This document shows, piece after piece, positions 40,565 to 52,589 of a stretch of 64,000 bases of DNA. The stretch covers positions 45,941,001 to 46,005,000 of the forward strand of contig NC_060214.1 of assembly GCF_021130785.1 (NCBI RefSeq). Reading direction: 5' to 3'. The DNA is from Homalodisca vitripennis. Taxonomy: Eukaryota > Arthropoda > Insecta > Hemiptera > Cicadellidae. A model generated the notes under the pieces. The model ran no database searches, was not told where the DNA came from, and was given only the letters and a program-made list of their open reading frames with translations. The position numbers were made by a program, and so were the translations under genes. Numbering within the stretch: the first letter of the stretch is position 1; each line of letters begins with the position of its first letter.

Positions 40565-43500
40565 ATTATTGAAGTGCATAAACGAATACTCTGAAGAAAT
40601 TCAATTAATTCTCTGTTTGTCATTTACAGTACAATAATATATGGTCACTCAATCATGTGATACACGTTCACACATTATCAAACGCTAACAACAAAATACA
40701 CTACAAAATTCTCAACGAAGTTGCTTCTTTATGTGTTATCCAATTATGAAAATTCTGAATCAAATACTATCCTAAGTTTATTAAAGGGGATATAATGTTT
40801 TTTCAATTGATAGTTAGTGGCTTTAATGAGAATCCACGTGAGCAGTATATGTGGGCGTTTTTTTAGTATATTTATTGTTTGGGAGTAAAGAATATGCTGA
40901 TTTAGTTATAGCCCAACCTAATACCTGTGTATTAATATGCTCAATAATTTAAAATATTTACAATAATTCGGTTATTGGTATGCATATGCAAACTATAACT
41001 TTGTTGACAAAGTGGTGATAAGTAATCACTTCTCTGTTCTGGCACGGAGTTATATGAACCAGCTGATTCCAATATGATTGGAATCATACTGTACTAGGCT
41101 ACTAGTATAATTAAAGATGGCTGAGGTAACAATATTGACTGTAAATATTGTTGACTATAATCGGGTATATCACAATCCCAAAAAAAAAAATTGGAAAGGT
41201 TTTCCAGAGAGGAGCAAGAAAATACTCATCTTAGGGATTTAGCTGAGCATGAGAAACAAAGTGAACGTGAAACAAAGAAAACGTGTGCATGAATGTGGAA
41301 CAAATTGTTCCTCTGACAATACATTTCATATATATAACACTGAGCATTTCTTTTATTACTAGAAACATTACATCTAACGGGGCGGTGACTTCTCCACAAG
41401 GGCTCTCTTTCATTTCAAATGTATTACTTTGTTTACTTCTTTAAATTGTTGACTTTGAAGATGTTGATAAAGAATATTTGAATCAGTGAAAGAATATCAT
41501 GTAACATTGGTCAATTCGTTCAAGGTTGGTTATTGTGAGCTATATGTTTATTTTATAATGCAAATGAAAATTGTTAATTTAGATTAATAATTTAAAAATG
41601 ATACGTTATATTGAGCTGCAAAAACCTCAACCCGATTGCTACCAATCTACTGAATTCTGAGAATTTTAATACATCATTCAATTTAAAAGAGCAATTATCT
41701 TTTCGATTTGTTTTCCTATAATCCACTGAAAATCTGCTCTGATATTCCGTTTTTCCGAGAAAAACTGACAGATCTTGTTTATTGTTTTATCTTTTTTAAG
41801 CGATTTTATTCCTCATTTTTGCCTTAATGGGAATTTAATCACTTAATTATTCTGATAAAATATGAATTATATTCACAATTATCGCAAATTGCTCTCGATA
41901 TTAAGAATAACCTAAACATAAATAACGAGATTTAAAATAATTAATAGTAAAATTATGAATATAATAAATTAGTTGGTTAGATTCCAAACGAATAATTATT
42001 TAAAAACAAAAACATGTGTACTTGTAAAACAATATACGCTTTATAATCAGTACTACAGCCCATCGATTAAAGCCTAATGGAATTTTGCAAATAATAAATA
42101 AATACTTATGGTATACGATGCGATTGATGTGTGAAAACGGTTCTCACAGTTACAGCTATAAATGTATGATTTAAAGTTACCATACTATATAAATCTCAGT
42201 CATAAAAATATAAAATTCGGAATTTAGAATACTTCAATATTTCGTGTTACTTCTTAAATCTTAGAGAATTTGAAGTGAAGTCCCATATGTAAATTTAAAT
42301 ACGTGATTAAAGTATTATTGGGTGTTACACATGCTGGATTATTCGTGGTTACCGATAATGAATACCAAGGATAGCATTGAGTTAATATTTACTCCACATA
42401 ACAACTAATTTGTACTGTAATACTGATAGAAAAGTATAAAGTAAATAATAAATAAAGACGTAGAATCAATCAAGTTATGATTAATTTTGTAACTGACAAC
42501 GATGTTTATGTAGTGACTTTCGAGAAAGGATTGCTAATAAAAAAAATAAATAGCACGATTGCTATTTAAAAGTACTGTATTCTAGGTCAAAAGCCTTTAG
42601 TAAGTATTATTACTAGATGTTGATCTCGGAGGTCCATAGTACCAAGAACAATGACATGTGTACCTAACGTTTGCTTTTGAAGGCTGGTGCCGCTTAATAT
42701 TATTCCTTTCCCTCTGGTACAATTTCATGTAGTAAATGATTGAAAAGTAAATGGCATAGCATAGTATCTGCTATACTATAAAAGATGCTTAAACACGCAA
42801 TATATTTTGTTAATCATACATTTTGTATTGCTTACACCTAATTTATATTGAAAGAATGTTTTTTGCCTTATCACAAAGAGTGGACTTTGATGCAATAATA
42901 CACGCAACAGATGTTGCTGTTTCGTGCTTCAAAGTAAATGGCGTTTTGAATTCATATTGTAATATTACAAACAATATTGATATTCAAGGTTATTACCTCA
43001 AGCTATCCTACTAATCTTATTGAATTCAGGTGGTTCATATAATTTAGCGCCCGGAATGAAAAGAGATTAATCATATTTTGAATCACCAATTTCTCAAGAA
43101 AATTAAAAATTATTGAATGCTGTATGCATAAAATTAAACTAATGTAAGTAAATAGTTTATTATGCTACATTAAATATCAAGAACTATGGATTTATTAAAA
43201 TTAAATCAGCAATATTAATCATTCTAGGAACACTAAAAATTATTAATAATAAAACTATGCGCCAATAAAGAGAAGCAATTAATTCTATTTTAACTCACCA
43301 CTTAGTTAAGGCCTTTATATGTATACCAATGACCCAATTTTTAGAAATATTATGAATTCCAATCATTAGAAGAGTCAATTTAGTGTAATCAGCTGCTCTG
43401 TGTAAACAGTGTTTTATGACAACACGACCATACGTTAAATTTAACTTATTAAATTAAAATTAAAATTTTATTTCAAATTTTAATCAACTTATATTTTTTA

Positions 43501-43789
43501 ATGTATAAACCCGCGGGACAAAACAAGGTGTAAAAATCAAAAGTGGGATTTATATACTCAAAATGATCCTTAATGAAATAACATCTTTTCGGGAGTAACC
43601 AAATATAATTATTCGGTATATTTAGGCTTCGCTAATCATATGTTTATCATAAAAATATGGGTATCGTTTGTTTACCCTAAAATAGGCGTGCAACTACGTC
43701 TATATTAAACTTTATATAAAATAGATTTTGGCGTTCAAAAGAATAAACTGACTAAAAGCAGAATTTATCTAAATACAACAAATAAAAGA
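40561..43789. other. AT-rich non-coding stretch
   Basis: No supported gene. A short charged open stretch at about 41195-41292 on the plus strand (SREEQENTHLRDLAEHEKQS) looks more protein-like than its surroundings, but it is only some 35 codons long and unidentified. Confidence 0.4.
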
Positions 43790-43985
43790 ATGTGTCTACT
43801 GTTATAGCCCGTGAAAAAACTAAACTTGATCAGTTTACCGTTAAATTGATCAAACAGTACGGCCACTCTAATTGAAAGATTTCGCTTGAAGTGTTCATTA
43901 GTTCCAGGTGAAAGTTGATTGTGCTGTAACAGCAATCGCAATTGTAACGTTGTTCTGGGGGTTTAGTTGGAAAAACACATCATGG
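43790..43985 (+). repeat. Dispersed non-coding block A, copy 4
   Basis: The most diverged A copy. It keeps ATCAAACAGTACGGCCACT (as GTACGGCCACT in copy 3), GCTTGAAGTGTTCATTAGTT, CAGGTGAAAGTTG and GGGGGTTTAGTTGGAAAAAC. Confidence 0.5.
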
Positions 43986-44448
43986 AATAATTGTATTTAT
44001 GTAAAAAAGTACTGTTAAACAAAATCTGTTTTTGTACCTACAGAAACTTAGTAATTGATTATTAAAATAATAATTTTTGTATAACTAGAGTAGAATTGTA
44101 AACGTCCAAGATAAGAATATAATTATAAAATAATAAAAGGGAATATTCAATGTAAAATTAGTTCAGCTATGTACATTTATGATTGTTCATACTATTTATA
44201 AATTAATGATCAGTTTCAGAATTAAATAGAACCGTTGTGATAAAACGCGAATTATTCTACAATTACATTGGAGATGTAACAATATTCGTTTTAAAGCTAT
44301 TGCCAATAAAGTTATACTAGTTTATGTATACTCTCCCAAGTAGTTTTAAATAAGAATACCCCGTGTTCATGTTGTAATTCTCGAGTGCCTAGAACCCTTT
44401 ATCAGAAACACACTGAATTATAATAAATCATAGATAATAAAATTACAT

Positions 44449-44690
44449 GACATATTTGTTTAACATAAACATATAATATATAATGAATTACAAAATAATT
44501 TTTTTATTATTTTAATAATAACGCGTAGCCACAAGCTATAATTACTATAGGTATTTATTTACTATATATATATATAAAAGTATATGTCATAAAGTAAATA
44601 TAGTTTGTGGCTATGCGTTATTTAAAAATAAAATAAATTATTTTGTTATTTATTATATATTATAATGTGTTCTGAATAAATAAATATGTC
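44449..44690. mobile_element. Palindromic MITE-like element
   Basis: Two arms of about 95 bases in inverted orientation. The outer ends read GACATATTTGTTTA and, on the opposite strand, GACATATTTATTTA. The inner parts read ACAAAATAATTT, then TAACGCGTAGCCACAAGCTA against TAACGCATAGCCACAAACTA. The loop is a short AT-rich centre near 44565-44605. There is no coding capacity. A terminal-inverted-repeat hairpin of about 240 bp fits a MITE mobilised by a DNA transposase from elsewhere. A target-site duplication is not obvious. Confidence 0.7.
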
Positions 44691-45026
44691 TTTTAACTTA
44701 ATAGTTTTGCAAATATTATTGCTGATTAGTAGTGTCCTACGTTTTAGTATTAAGCATATAACAGGAAAGGATTTTGAAATGGCCGAATTCATACGGTATT
44801 ATGCCCTAACTGTAGATTAATGTATTGAAAGATTTAATAGAAATCTTAATACTGCTGTAATTTATAACTCTTTTTTAAGTATATCGTTTTAATCAACGTT
44901 ACATCTCGTTCATCCAAATACAAATTCCTAATACAGTTTTATATTATTAAAAATTAATCATGATTAAGATGTTATAAGTTTTTAACACGTTTTTGTTTAT
45001 AAATACTTTAGTCTTTAAGTAGCACT

Positions 45027-45902
45027 TGTAAGGTTTTGTAGTTTGGTTTTAGTTTTTAAGATTAAGGTTGTGACATATTTGAGCAAGGGTTGCTGTGAGA
45101 GGATTTAATAATAGGTTAGATTTGGCAGTACAAATACCCCTCAAATGAACCAACACATTTATTTGTGACAACATTTCATTAAATTGATTTAATTGATTGC
45201 GTCAATCGACATATTAAGCACAAAACTTAATGTCTTAATACTTTGAAAAACATGTTTGATATTAAATTATTCATTACAATTTATTTAAATTTAATTCATT
45301 ATAACATTTACTAGTAATTTTGTAGTGTTGCAATAATAAATGAGTTCATGGACTAACATGAGAAACTTTCTTTTAAAATAGCTAAACATTTACATGAATT
45401 TACATTTTCGAAATTGTGAACATTTAAATAGATATGGAATTGAAAATTATTAATGAACCTAAAATATACTAAGTTCTTAAAATTACTTACATTTTATTTC
45501 ACATCACACTTATTACGCCTAGAGATATTTTTCCGCACACGAACACAAACACTCCCGAACTTCACTTTTCGAATTCCCGGCCTCCTCTCACCTCTCCTCC
45601 TTGTTCTTCAGTTTTGATGTTCTTCTCCCGCCAGCTCATTGACCACGCCTCTGCCAAATCTCTCCATCATAATTGGTGAGTAACAATTTTCCATATCAGC
45701 ATGGCTGTCCCTTACATTGTCGCACGGTTTTTACAAATAAGCATTTCCTGTTTGTTCACCATCGGCGTCTGGGCGGATGTGCGTATTCAATTACATCCGG
45801 AGGATGTTTGTCTCGAATTGTAATACAAGACTTCCTTTCCAGCAACTATCTGTACATTGATTCTATGAATTTTATATTACTAATAATTACGTATGTCTTA
45901 CA
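45027..45902 (-). repeat. 3' LTR of the gypsy element
   Basis: 876 bases, the partner of 54329-55208. By eye the substitutions are about five: AAGC/ACGC, CTCC/CGCC, CAG/TAG, CACC/CGCC and TAAT/TCAT. The other differences are one- or two-base length changes, mostly in mono- or dinucleotide runs. Confidence 0.95.
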
Positions 45903-45918
45903 TTCCCCTTGCTTAATG
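45903..45918 (-). promoter_or_regulatory. Polypurine tract
   Basis: The element reads AAGCAAGGGGAA immediately before the 3' LTR. It is a purine run with one pyrimidine, in the place where plus-strand DNA synthesis is primed. Confidence 0.7.
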
Positions 45919-46113
45919 ACGATTCTACCTACGAATCGTACTTATTGTCTAATTAAGGTCATCCATTGGGTAGTCACGTTCATGTACTGTAGGCTTCAGA
46001 AATTTTATTTTGATGTTATTAATGTGGATGAAGTAGAGGGCTATAAAAAGAAGTAGTGTTATTATAGAAGTCCAGGCTAATAAAATGTACAAAATGAGTT
46101 CCATGTTGTTTTA

Positions 46114-48321
46114 CTATGTTTTTTGTCGTCGTGCTTTAGCTGGAAGTGGTGTTGTCTTTGCAGATTGTGAACGAAGTAGGTGAATGCGCAGGTAAGCTCG
46201 GAGAGTAGGTAGTGTTGTTTTGTTGAGAAATGCTGTGTAGACATCTTCCTCGTTGTCTGCCAAGTCATGTATTTGGTGTTCTGTCGCAATGTCACAACAA
46301 CCGTTCGAAGAAATCTCCGTCGAACGTGAGCGATCTTCTGTTTCTATCTGGTTGTTGTTGGATGAATGGGAGGTGTTCTGCTACCATTTGTTGATGTATG
46401 AGGGTTTGTAATGTGGGAAAGGTTGTTCTGTATCTTGCAATAGGTTTGGGAGTTGTGTTGAGGTTTTTAGGGCAGAAATTTAGAGAGGGTTCGTTTTTAG
46501 GTAAATTTTGCTGTGTGTTGAAAGGAATTTTGTATATGAGAGGGATGGAACTGATATAAGGTAGTGTCCCTGATGCATTGGAGTAAAGTACGCTCCTATG
46601 AAGATTTGTACTAGAGGGCTTATTGGGTTCTTCTATGTTGTGGGTTGATGTGCTGGCAAAGGTGGGTCAAAAGAGGCATGGCAGGTGCTGTCAGTAGTAG
46701 TAGTAGTAGGAAGTGCTGTAAGGACTTCATCTGTCTCGTGGGCGGTCGGGACGGTTAGAGTGCTGTAGACTGGTGTCTTGTAGATTGGTGTCTTGTAGAC
46801 TGGTTTCTCAGGTTGTGGTTGGTTTTTCTGGTGTCATAATTCTAAAACTTAATATCTACAGGTTACATATACATTTTAGTTTAATATTTTATAATTAATA
46901 CATATTTATGCCTAAGGTTTTTATTTACAGAAATCTTTTAATGACCTCTCGATGGTGTGTCGTATTTTCCCTAGCTCTATGTAATAAATATTTACTAAGC
47001 ATCTTGATCTCTAGTGTTCTTAAATAGGGTTCGATATTATGTTAATTTATTATATTACAAAACGATACTACGCACCTTTGTTTCTGAGGCATATGTAATA
47101 TCCCTTCTTTGTGCTTATTGTCCATAGTCATCATCATGATCATAATATATGTTGCCTAATCAAGGCTGTATAGTTTGTTAAATGAGCAATATTGCCGTGT
47201 TAATACATACTATGTTAAATATATGTTACTTTTTCCTTCAATGTTAGATTAGCTATGTAATAATTAAACATGTTATATAAGTCATTTACATGTCATATAT
47301 TGAAGTATTTGTTTATCCTTAGGATTATATAATATAGAACATGTATGTCTCTTTCTTTGAGATGCATCTCAGGAAAATTGAGTCCTTGTAGGGTATATTA
47401 TGTTAACACTGCTATCTACTAACTTAAATAAATATGATATATGTAGTACACTTTATCATATTTTATATTCTTTATTACTAGGCTATGTATTACACGTATC
47501 CCTCAGGTAAGTATAATATGTACGTTGTGTCAAGTTAGAGTACGCTTTGTTATTGCAGTAAACGAGTACGTGGGAAAACATTACTTGCATACTAAGCTGT
47601 CTTAACCACCAGGGCCCTTGGCGACCCAGACCGCTGGTAACAAGGCAATGCCCCCTAGTCATAGTCCACAACATAGTCGGTGTAGTATAGCGTGGGAAGT
47701 TAGTTGAGTTAGCAGAAAACTTATCTGCTGGGAGACATACCAGAGTCACGGTCAAGTCTTACCAGCCAGTCTAAGTACGGTTACCGTGGGTTACAGACTC
47801 TGCTGGTGTCGTGTCGTGTGTGCTGTGTGTTAGTGTCTTGTGTATTGGGATTACCTATACCAATATCTTTGGTACGTGTAACCTATCACTTAATCACTAA
47901 ATTACACTAAAATTACATTAAAATACAAAGTAAGGTGTTTTTTAATTTTCTAAATCTTTTATGTCTTTATTTCTCTATCGTTTTTCCGACACAATATCGA
48001 GATTTTTATATACGAGATTTTTTATTTCTGTTAGACTTACTTCAGTGACTCTCAAGGTTATATAAACGTTATATTGAATCATTCAAACAGTAATCAAGTT
48101 AACCGGTCTCTCAACTCCTGGAGTATAATACCTATTCTTTAAAGCGATTCTTGCGTGACTATGTAGTAGCTTTTTTACCCTCATATATTATGAAAGTATT
48201 GCGAAGATACTTTTCACTCTCTTCAAATTTTTCTACAAGGCATTGAGTGCATAGTGATGTTCATGAGAAATATTGCATATATTATTCTTGAATATTTTAT
48301 TATTGCTCCAAGTCCCTTCAT
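46114..48321 (-). pseudogene. ORF3 in the envelope position, frame-broken
   Basis: An ATG at 48321 lies eight bases after the pol stop. It opens a 32-codon frame whose N-terminus (KGLGAIIKYSRIIYAIFLMN) is hydrophobic, like a signal peptide. Protein-like pieces follow in shifted frames down to about 47990. After a non-coding gap of about 1 kb (46860-47884), coding character resumes near 46845 with a Tyr-Lys-Thr-Pro repeat and continues to a Lys/Arg-rich C-terminus and stop at 46116-46114. No clear transmembrane segment or envelope motif is visible, so calling it an envelope gene would be conjecture. It may be expressed from a spliced RNA. Confidence 0.5.
46860..47884. mobile_element. Possible nested insertion inside ORF3
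   Basis: The segment lacks coding continuity with ORF3 on either side. Its ends form an imperfect 13-base inverted repeat, AGGTTACATATAC at 46860 and AGGTTACACGTAC on the opposite strand at 47884. The interior has a GC-richer part (47560-47870) and no transposase. It may be a small DNA transposon or an intron-like/untranslated part of the element itself. Confidence 0.3.
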
Positions 48322-48328
48322 ATTTGTT

Positions 48329-49480
48329 TTATATTCTCTTATAGAATAATTTCATTCTAGCAACATGTATTGGTTGTTCTGTTAACCTTCCCCTGTGGTA
48401 AATTTCTACTGCATATGTCACTTCGTTAATTTTTTTCTTGACAACGAAAGGACCTCTAAATGGTGTTTGAAATTTACTATATTTTTTTGTGTGGTCTTTC
48501 GGGGAAATGGACCAAGACTTCATCGCCGGGGTTTAAATCCAAATGAGTTTTGTCACGGGTCAAAGTATTTCTTTTGCGCTTCCTGGGCTTTTTTCATGAT
48601 TTTCGGCATATCTTTGCGTATTTGCTCTAAATTTCTATATTTTCCAACACCATTTTTTTCGGGATTAACCTGTAAAATATATACAATCAGACGGTAAGTT
48701 AGCTTCGTAACCAAACATGAGGTAGTGCGGTGTGTAGCCTGTTGAAATGGTTTTACAGACGTGTTGTAGGCAAAGGTAACTATTTGTACGTATTTTGACC
48801 AAGTTTGGGGTTTTTCCACAACGTAATGAGATATTGCCTTGATTAGCGTGTGGTTGTATTTTTCAACCGCACCTTGTACTTGTGACATATAAGCAGCGCC
48901 TGGCCTTTGTTCAATCCCGAGTGCATTTAGTAACTGTGAAATTACAGAATTCATAAAGTGCGTTTCCTCTGTCATGATTAATAATTCTAGGAAATCCAAA
49001 TGTGCAGAATAGATTTAATAATTTTTTGCGCTACTGTGTTCGCATCTGCATTTCTACAAGGGGTTGCAAATGCCATTCTAGTGCAGGCATCGGTTGCAAC
49101 TAGGATATATATTTGTAACCATTACTTTTGTGTAATATTACCTACAAAGTCTATTGTTATTCTGTCAAAGGGTTTTATGGAGGGTGGAATAGGTTGTAGT
49201 AGGCCGTAATTTTTTGTTCGTTTTTTGGCCTACGTAGTTGACATTCTTCACAAGATTTTTTGTATATTGGAGGATATCACGGTACATATTCGGCCAGTGA
49301 TATAGTAATTTTATTTTTGAAGCTGTTTTGTAATTGTGATAAGTGTCCCACCCGTGTAGGGGTTGTCATGGAATATTTTTTAATATTTCTTGTGTTTGTT
49401 TTTGGGGTATAAGCCAATAAGTTTCTAGTTTTCTTGTCCGTTGAAGGTTTTGAAATATAACAATCCATCTATTTAATTCG
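48329..49480 (-). pseudogene. pol: integrase, frame-broken
   Basis: The zinc-binding HHCC domain is readable in pieces: FHDNPYTGG (His side) near 49375 and SCEECQLRRP (Cys pair) near 49230. The catalytic core gives RITIDFVG (first Asp), ATDACTRMAF, then HFMNSVISQLLNALGIEQRP and GAVEKYNHTL with the catalytic Glu. The C-terminal domain (48523-48329) has KFQTPFRGPFVV and PIHVARMKLF, then the stop at 48329. A long part of the core is open from 48999 to 48553. Confidence 0.88.
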
Positions 49481-49679
49481 TAATGTCTTGAAGCCCGTCT
49501 GATTTTCTTATTTACCGCCTCAGGTGAGGTCATCGCAAGGCGTATTTGTTTTAAATAACTGTCTTGAGCTTGTAGTAGGGGTAGATTTGTCTGTATTAAA
49601 GTATTGACAGTTAAACACACGTCCGTAAATTCTTCATCCAAAGGTTGTTCTAAAGGATTTCTGCTTAAGGCGTCTGCTA

Positions 49680-50128
49680 ACACGTTTGTAGCGCCACGTT
49701 TATGTTTTACTACAATGTCGTAGTCTGTTAATGACAGTGCTAATCTGTTTAATCTAGTGGAAGTGTGCTTAAAATTTTTATAAAACTGTAATGCGGCACA
49801 GTCCGTATAAACTGTTGTTTGTCTACCAAGCGTGAATTCTCTGAAGTAGTTCACAGCATAGGTTAGTGCTAACATATTTACGTTCAGCATTACTGTAAAC
49901 GCATTTGGGTATTTGAATATTTTTTGACATGTAATAAATTGGGTACATTCTATTATTTTCTTCATCTAACTGTACTAACGCTGCTCCGCATCCAATCAAA
50001 CTGCTATCTACATAAATGTGATTCTTCCCTGTTGTCCCTTCCAATGTGATAGTAAATGGTGGGTTTGTCAAAATTTGTTTGATTTTTATAAAAGCCTGTT
50101 CACATAGATCCGTCCATTTAAATGCCAT
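49680..50128 (-). pseudogene. pol: RNase H, frame-broken
   Basis: IYVDSSLIGCGAALVQLDEE supplies the first acidic residue. SNAERKYVS (Glu) and VYTDCAALQF (Asp) follow, and the domain closes with HKRGATNVLADALSRNP, the usual C-terminal motif of gypsy RNase H. The two overlapping frames indicate one shift near 49960. Confidence 0.85.
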
Positions 50129-50149
50129 GTTTTTTATTTGAATCTTTTA

Positions 50150-50876
50150 TTATCTCAGTAAGGGGTTGTGCTATTTTGGCATAATTTTGGATGAATCTGC
50201 GGAAGAATCCTGGGCATCCTAAAAATTGTCTCACTTGCCTTACACAAGTTGGTCTTTTAAAATTCGGTGATAGCTTCTACTGACTGTTTTGGGGTAAAAT
50301 GCCTTCCCGTGATACCTCGTGTCCTAAAATGTTTTACACTTTTGTAGAGAATTTTACACTTTTTTGTAATTTAGTTTCAAATTAGCTTTTTCTAGTTCTT
50401 CTAATATAGTTTCTAGATTATGTAAGTCATTTTCAAATGAGTCACCATAACAAATTAGGTCATCCACGTAATCAGATGACTTTATTATAAAGGTGACGGT
50501 TTAATATCGCATTCAAGGCTTTACTAAATAATGTGGTTGAAGTTTGGAAAGTCCCATCGGCAGTCGGCAAAACTGTAGAAGTCTATCAGGTGTTTTTATG
50601 GCTAGGATGTTGCCTATCTTCTTTCCTAACCTCCATGGAATAAAATGCATTTTTAAGGTCTAATTTTGTAAATGTGTGCGCTTTGTTCAAAGAGCTTAAA
50701 ACCAGGTTTACTGAAGGAATGGGGTGGGCATCTGTTTTCAACTGTGCATTAACCTTCCTGAGATCAGCTACCATTCTGTCGCTTCCATCTTTATTTTTCA
50801 CTAAAAATACTGGGCTTGCATATTCTGTGTAATCCTGACATTCCTCTAATATTTTTGCTTGTACTAAATCGTCCAA
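50150..50876 (-). pseudogene. pol: reverse transcriptase, frame-broken
   Basis: The first piece has the gypsy-type RT start: ILEECQDYTEYASPVFLVKN, KDGSDRMVADLRKVN, HPIPSV and FTKLDLKNAFYSM (first catalytic Asp). The catalytic YVDD follows at 50459-50470 in another frame. The thumb motif (GFFRRFIQNYAKIAQPLTEI) lies at about 50210-50150. Catalytic residues are present, but frame changes separate the motifs. Confidence 0.88.
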
Positions 50877-51599
50877 TAATTTGTTTAATTTATCCCTTTC
50901 TGTTTTACTCGCCTATACGGTGGTGAGTTTACAGGTTTCGTATTTGGTTTTAATTCGAGTTGAACAGGAGGTATGTTTGCAGGAGTTTAAATCGATTACC
51001 TTTGTTGTAAAAAATATGTGTCTGTATTTTTGTAAAACGTCAAGGACTTGTTTGTGTTCTTGGAGGGTTAAATGTGGTGAGATATCAAATACTATTGCCG
51101 TCCTTATCTGTCAATATTGTTTTTTCCTGTGTCAGTTGTAGTGGTATGGTGTTCCAGGGTAGGCTGTGCTTCGAGAGTTGGGTAATGTATATGTCCTAAT
51201 CGTAGTATGTGCGGGTATCCTTTTTGGGAAATTTGATGCGTTATAAATATTTACAATTGTATCTGTACCATCTTCCCCTTCTGTAAGATATGCATGACAT
51301 TTCTTTTTTTATTCTTAGATTCCTATCTGTTTTCGATGGCTGTTCGAGACTCTATACCTTTTAAAGAGCTAATCCTAATGTGCTGATGTGGTGCTATAAT
51401 TATGTCTTGTGGGGGCTGTTACCTCTGTTACTTGCTGTACTTCTAATTCCTGTGTGTTTTTAAAATTCTTGATGTCTAACTGCCACTGTTCATTCATAGG
51501 TATATTATATGTTCAATCTGATATTTGGTAATTTTTATTGTTTTATTTTTTATAGTTTAACTCCACGCAGTTCTGAAATAGGAATATGTTTCCTACCAA

Positions 51600-52261
51600 T
51601 ATAGGGCTGTTTAGATCAGGTGTCACATAAAACGTGTCTTCAAGTATTACTTTGCCAATTTTTTATGGCGATCTTTGTTGAACCCAAAACTGTTAATGGT
51701 ATACCGTTAGCCGATATCAACGAGGGTATGTTGCTAGTATTTAATTTTGTTTCACAAACTAGGTCTGCTCTAATAATGTTTATGTTTACATCCTGTATCT
51801 ATAATGCAGGGTACTGGATGTCGAGGGTTTGTGGTCAAGGCTACGTTCTATTGTTAGGACAGGTATCTTCTTCGTGGTTTTATTTTCGCAATTAAATATA
51901 AGTTCATAAATATCCTCTAAATAATAATGTTTTTATTTTTCCTCGGTCTGTGTATCCTGTCTTGCGTTATTTCATGCATGTTAGTACAATCTATCATATT
52001 CTGTTTCTTCTGTTGCTCTATGTGATTTAAAATCTGTATAGTGTCTATGTCAATGGTTTCTTCCAATCCAGTATGTGTGTTTACCTCCCCCATACTACAA
52101 TCTGGGTCCTGTTTTACGTGCGCTACCCCCTTTAATACTCTAGGTGTTGTCTGTCGTGTGAAATTTTCTGAGACTGCAAGGTTTTTTGTAAAGCTGGGTT
52201 TATTTATATTTGTTGTCCCCGAGGGGTTTGGTTCGCTTAGGGTTGGGGTTGGATTGAACAC
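51600..52261 (-). pseudogene. pol: linker and aspartic protease region, frame-broken
   Basis: A 114-codon open stretch without recognised motifs leads into the protease. The protease active site reads PALIDTGC, with the Asp-Thr-Gly codons at 51791-51799. The flap and the C-terminal part are not clear because frames change. Confidence 0.6.
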
Positions 52262-52589
52262 AGATTGAAGTTTTTATGGTGTGTATAGGCTTTTGCATAA
52301 TAGGTTGTTCAATTTCTTCCATCTTCTTTAAGGGTGGGAATTCTTGATTATAATCTATGGCTTTAAATATCACTTCTGAACTGGTCTTTCCAGGGGTTTG
52401 ATAGTGGTATTACTTTGGGGTTAGTTGGAGTAAATGTCATAGACCTTATACATTTGTAAGTTTGTCGATTCCTTTGGTTTAAAATCTGTAGTGTTATTTG
52501 TTTTTCGCTTTTAGTAAGGGGGAAGTTCGGTAAGGGTTAGTATAACCTCCCCCTATTTCCCGTTTTTTTGTTGATTTTGTTTATAATAA

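Noticed and set aside
45673..46056. 127-codon plus-strand open frame, with a partner at 54975
   Set aside because: It lies in the gypsy LTR and continues into the element on the opposite strand to its genes; the copy in the other LTR is truncated after 63 codons.
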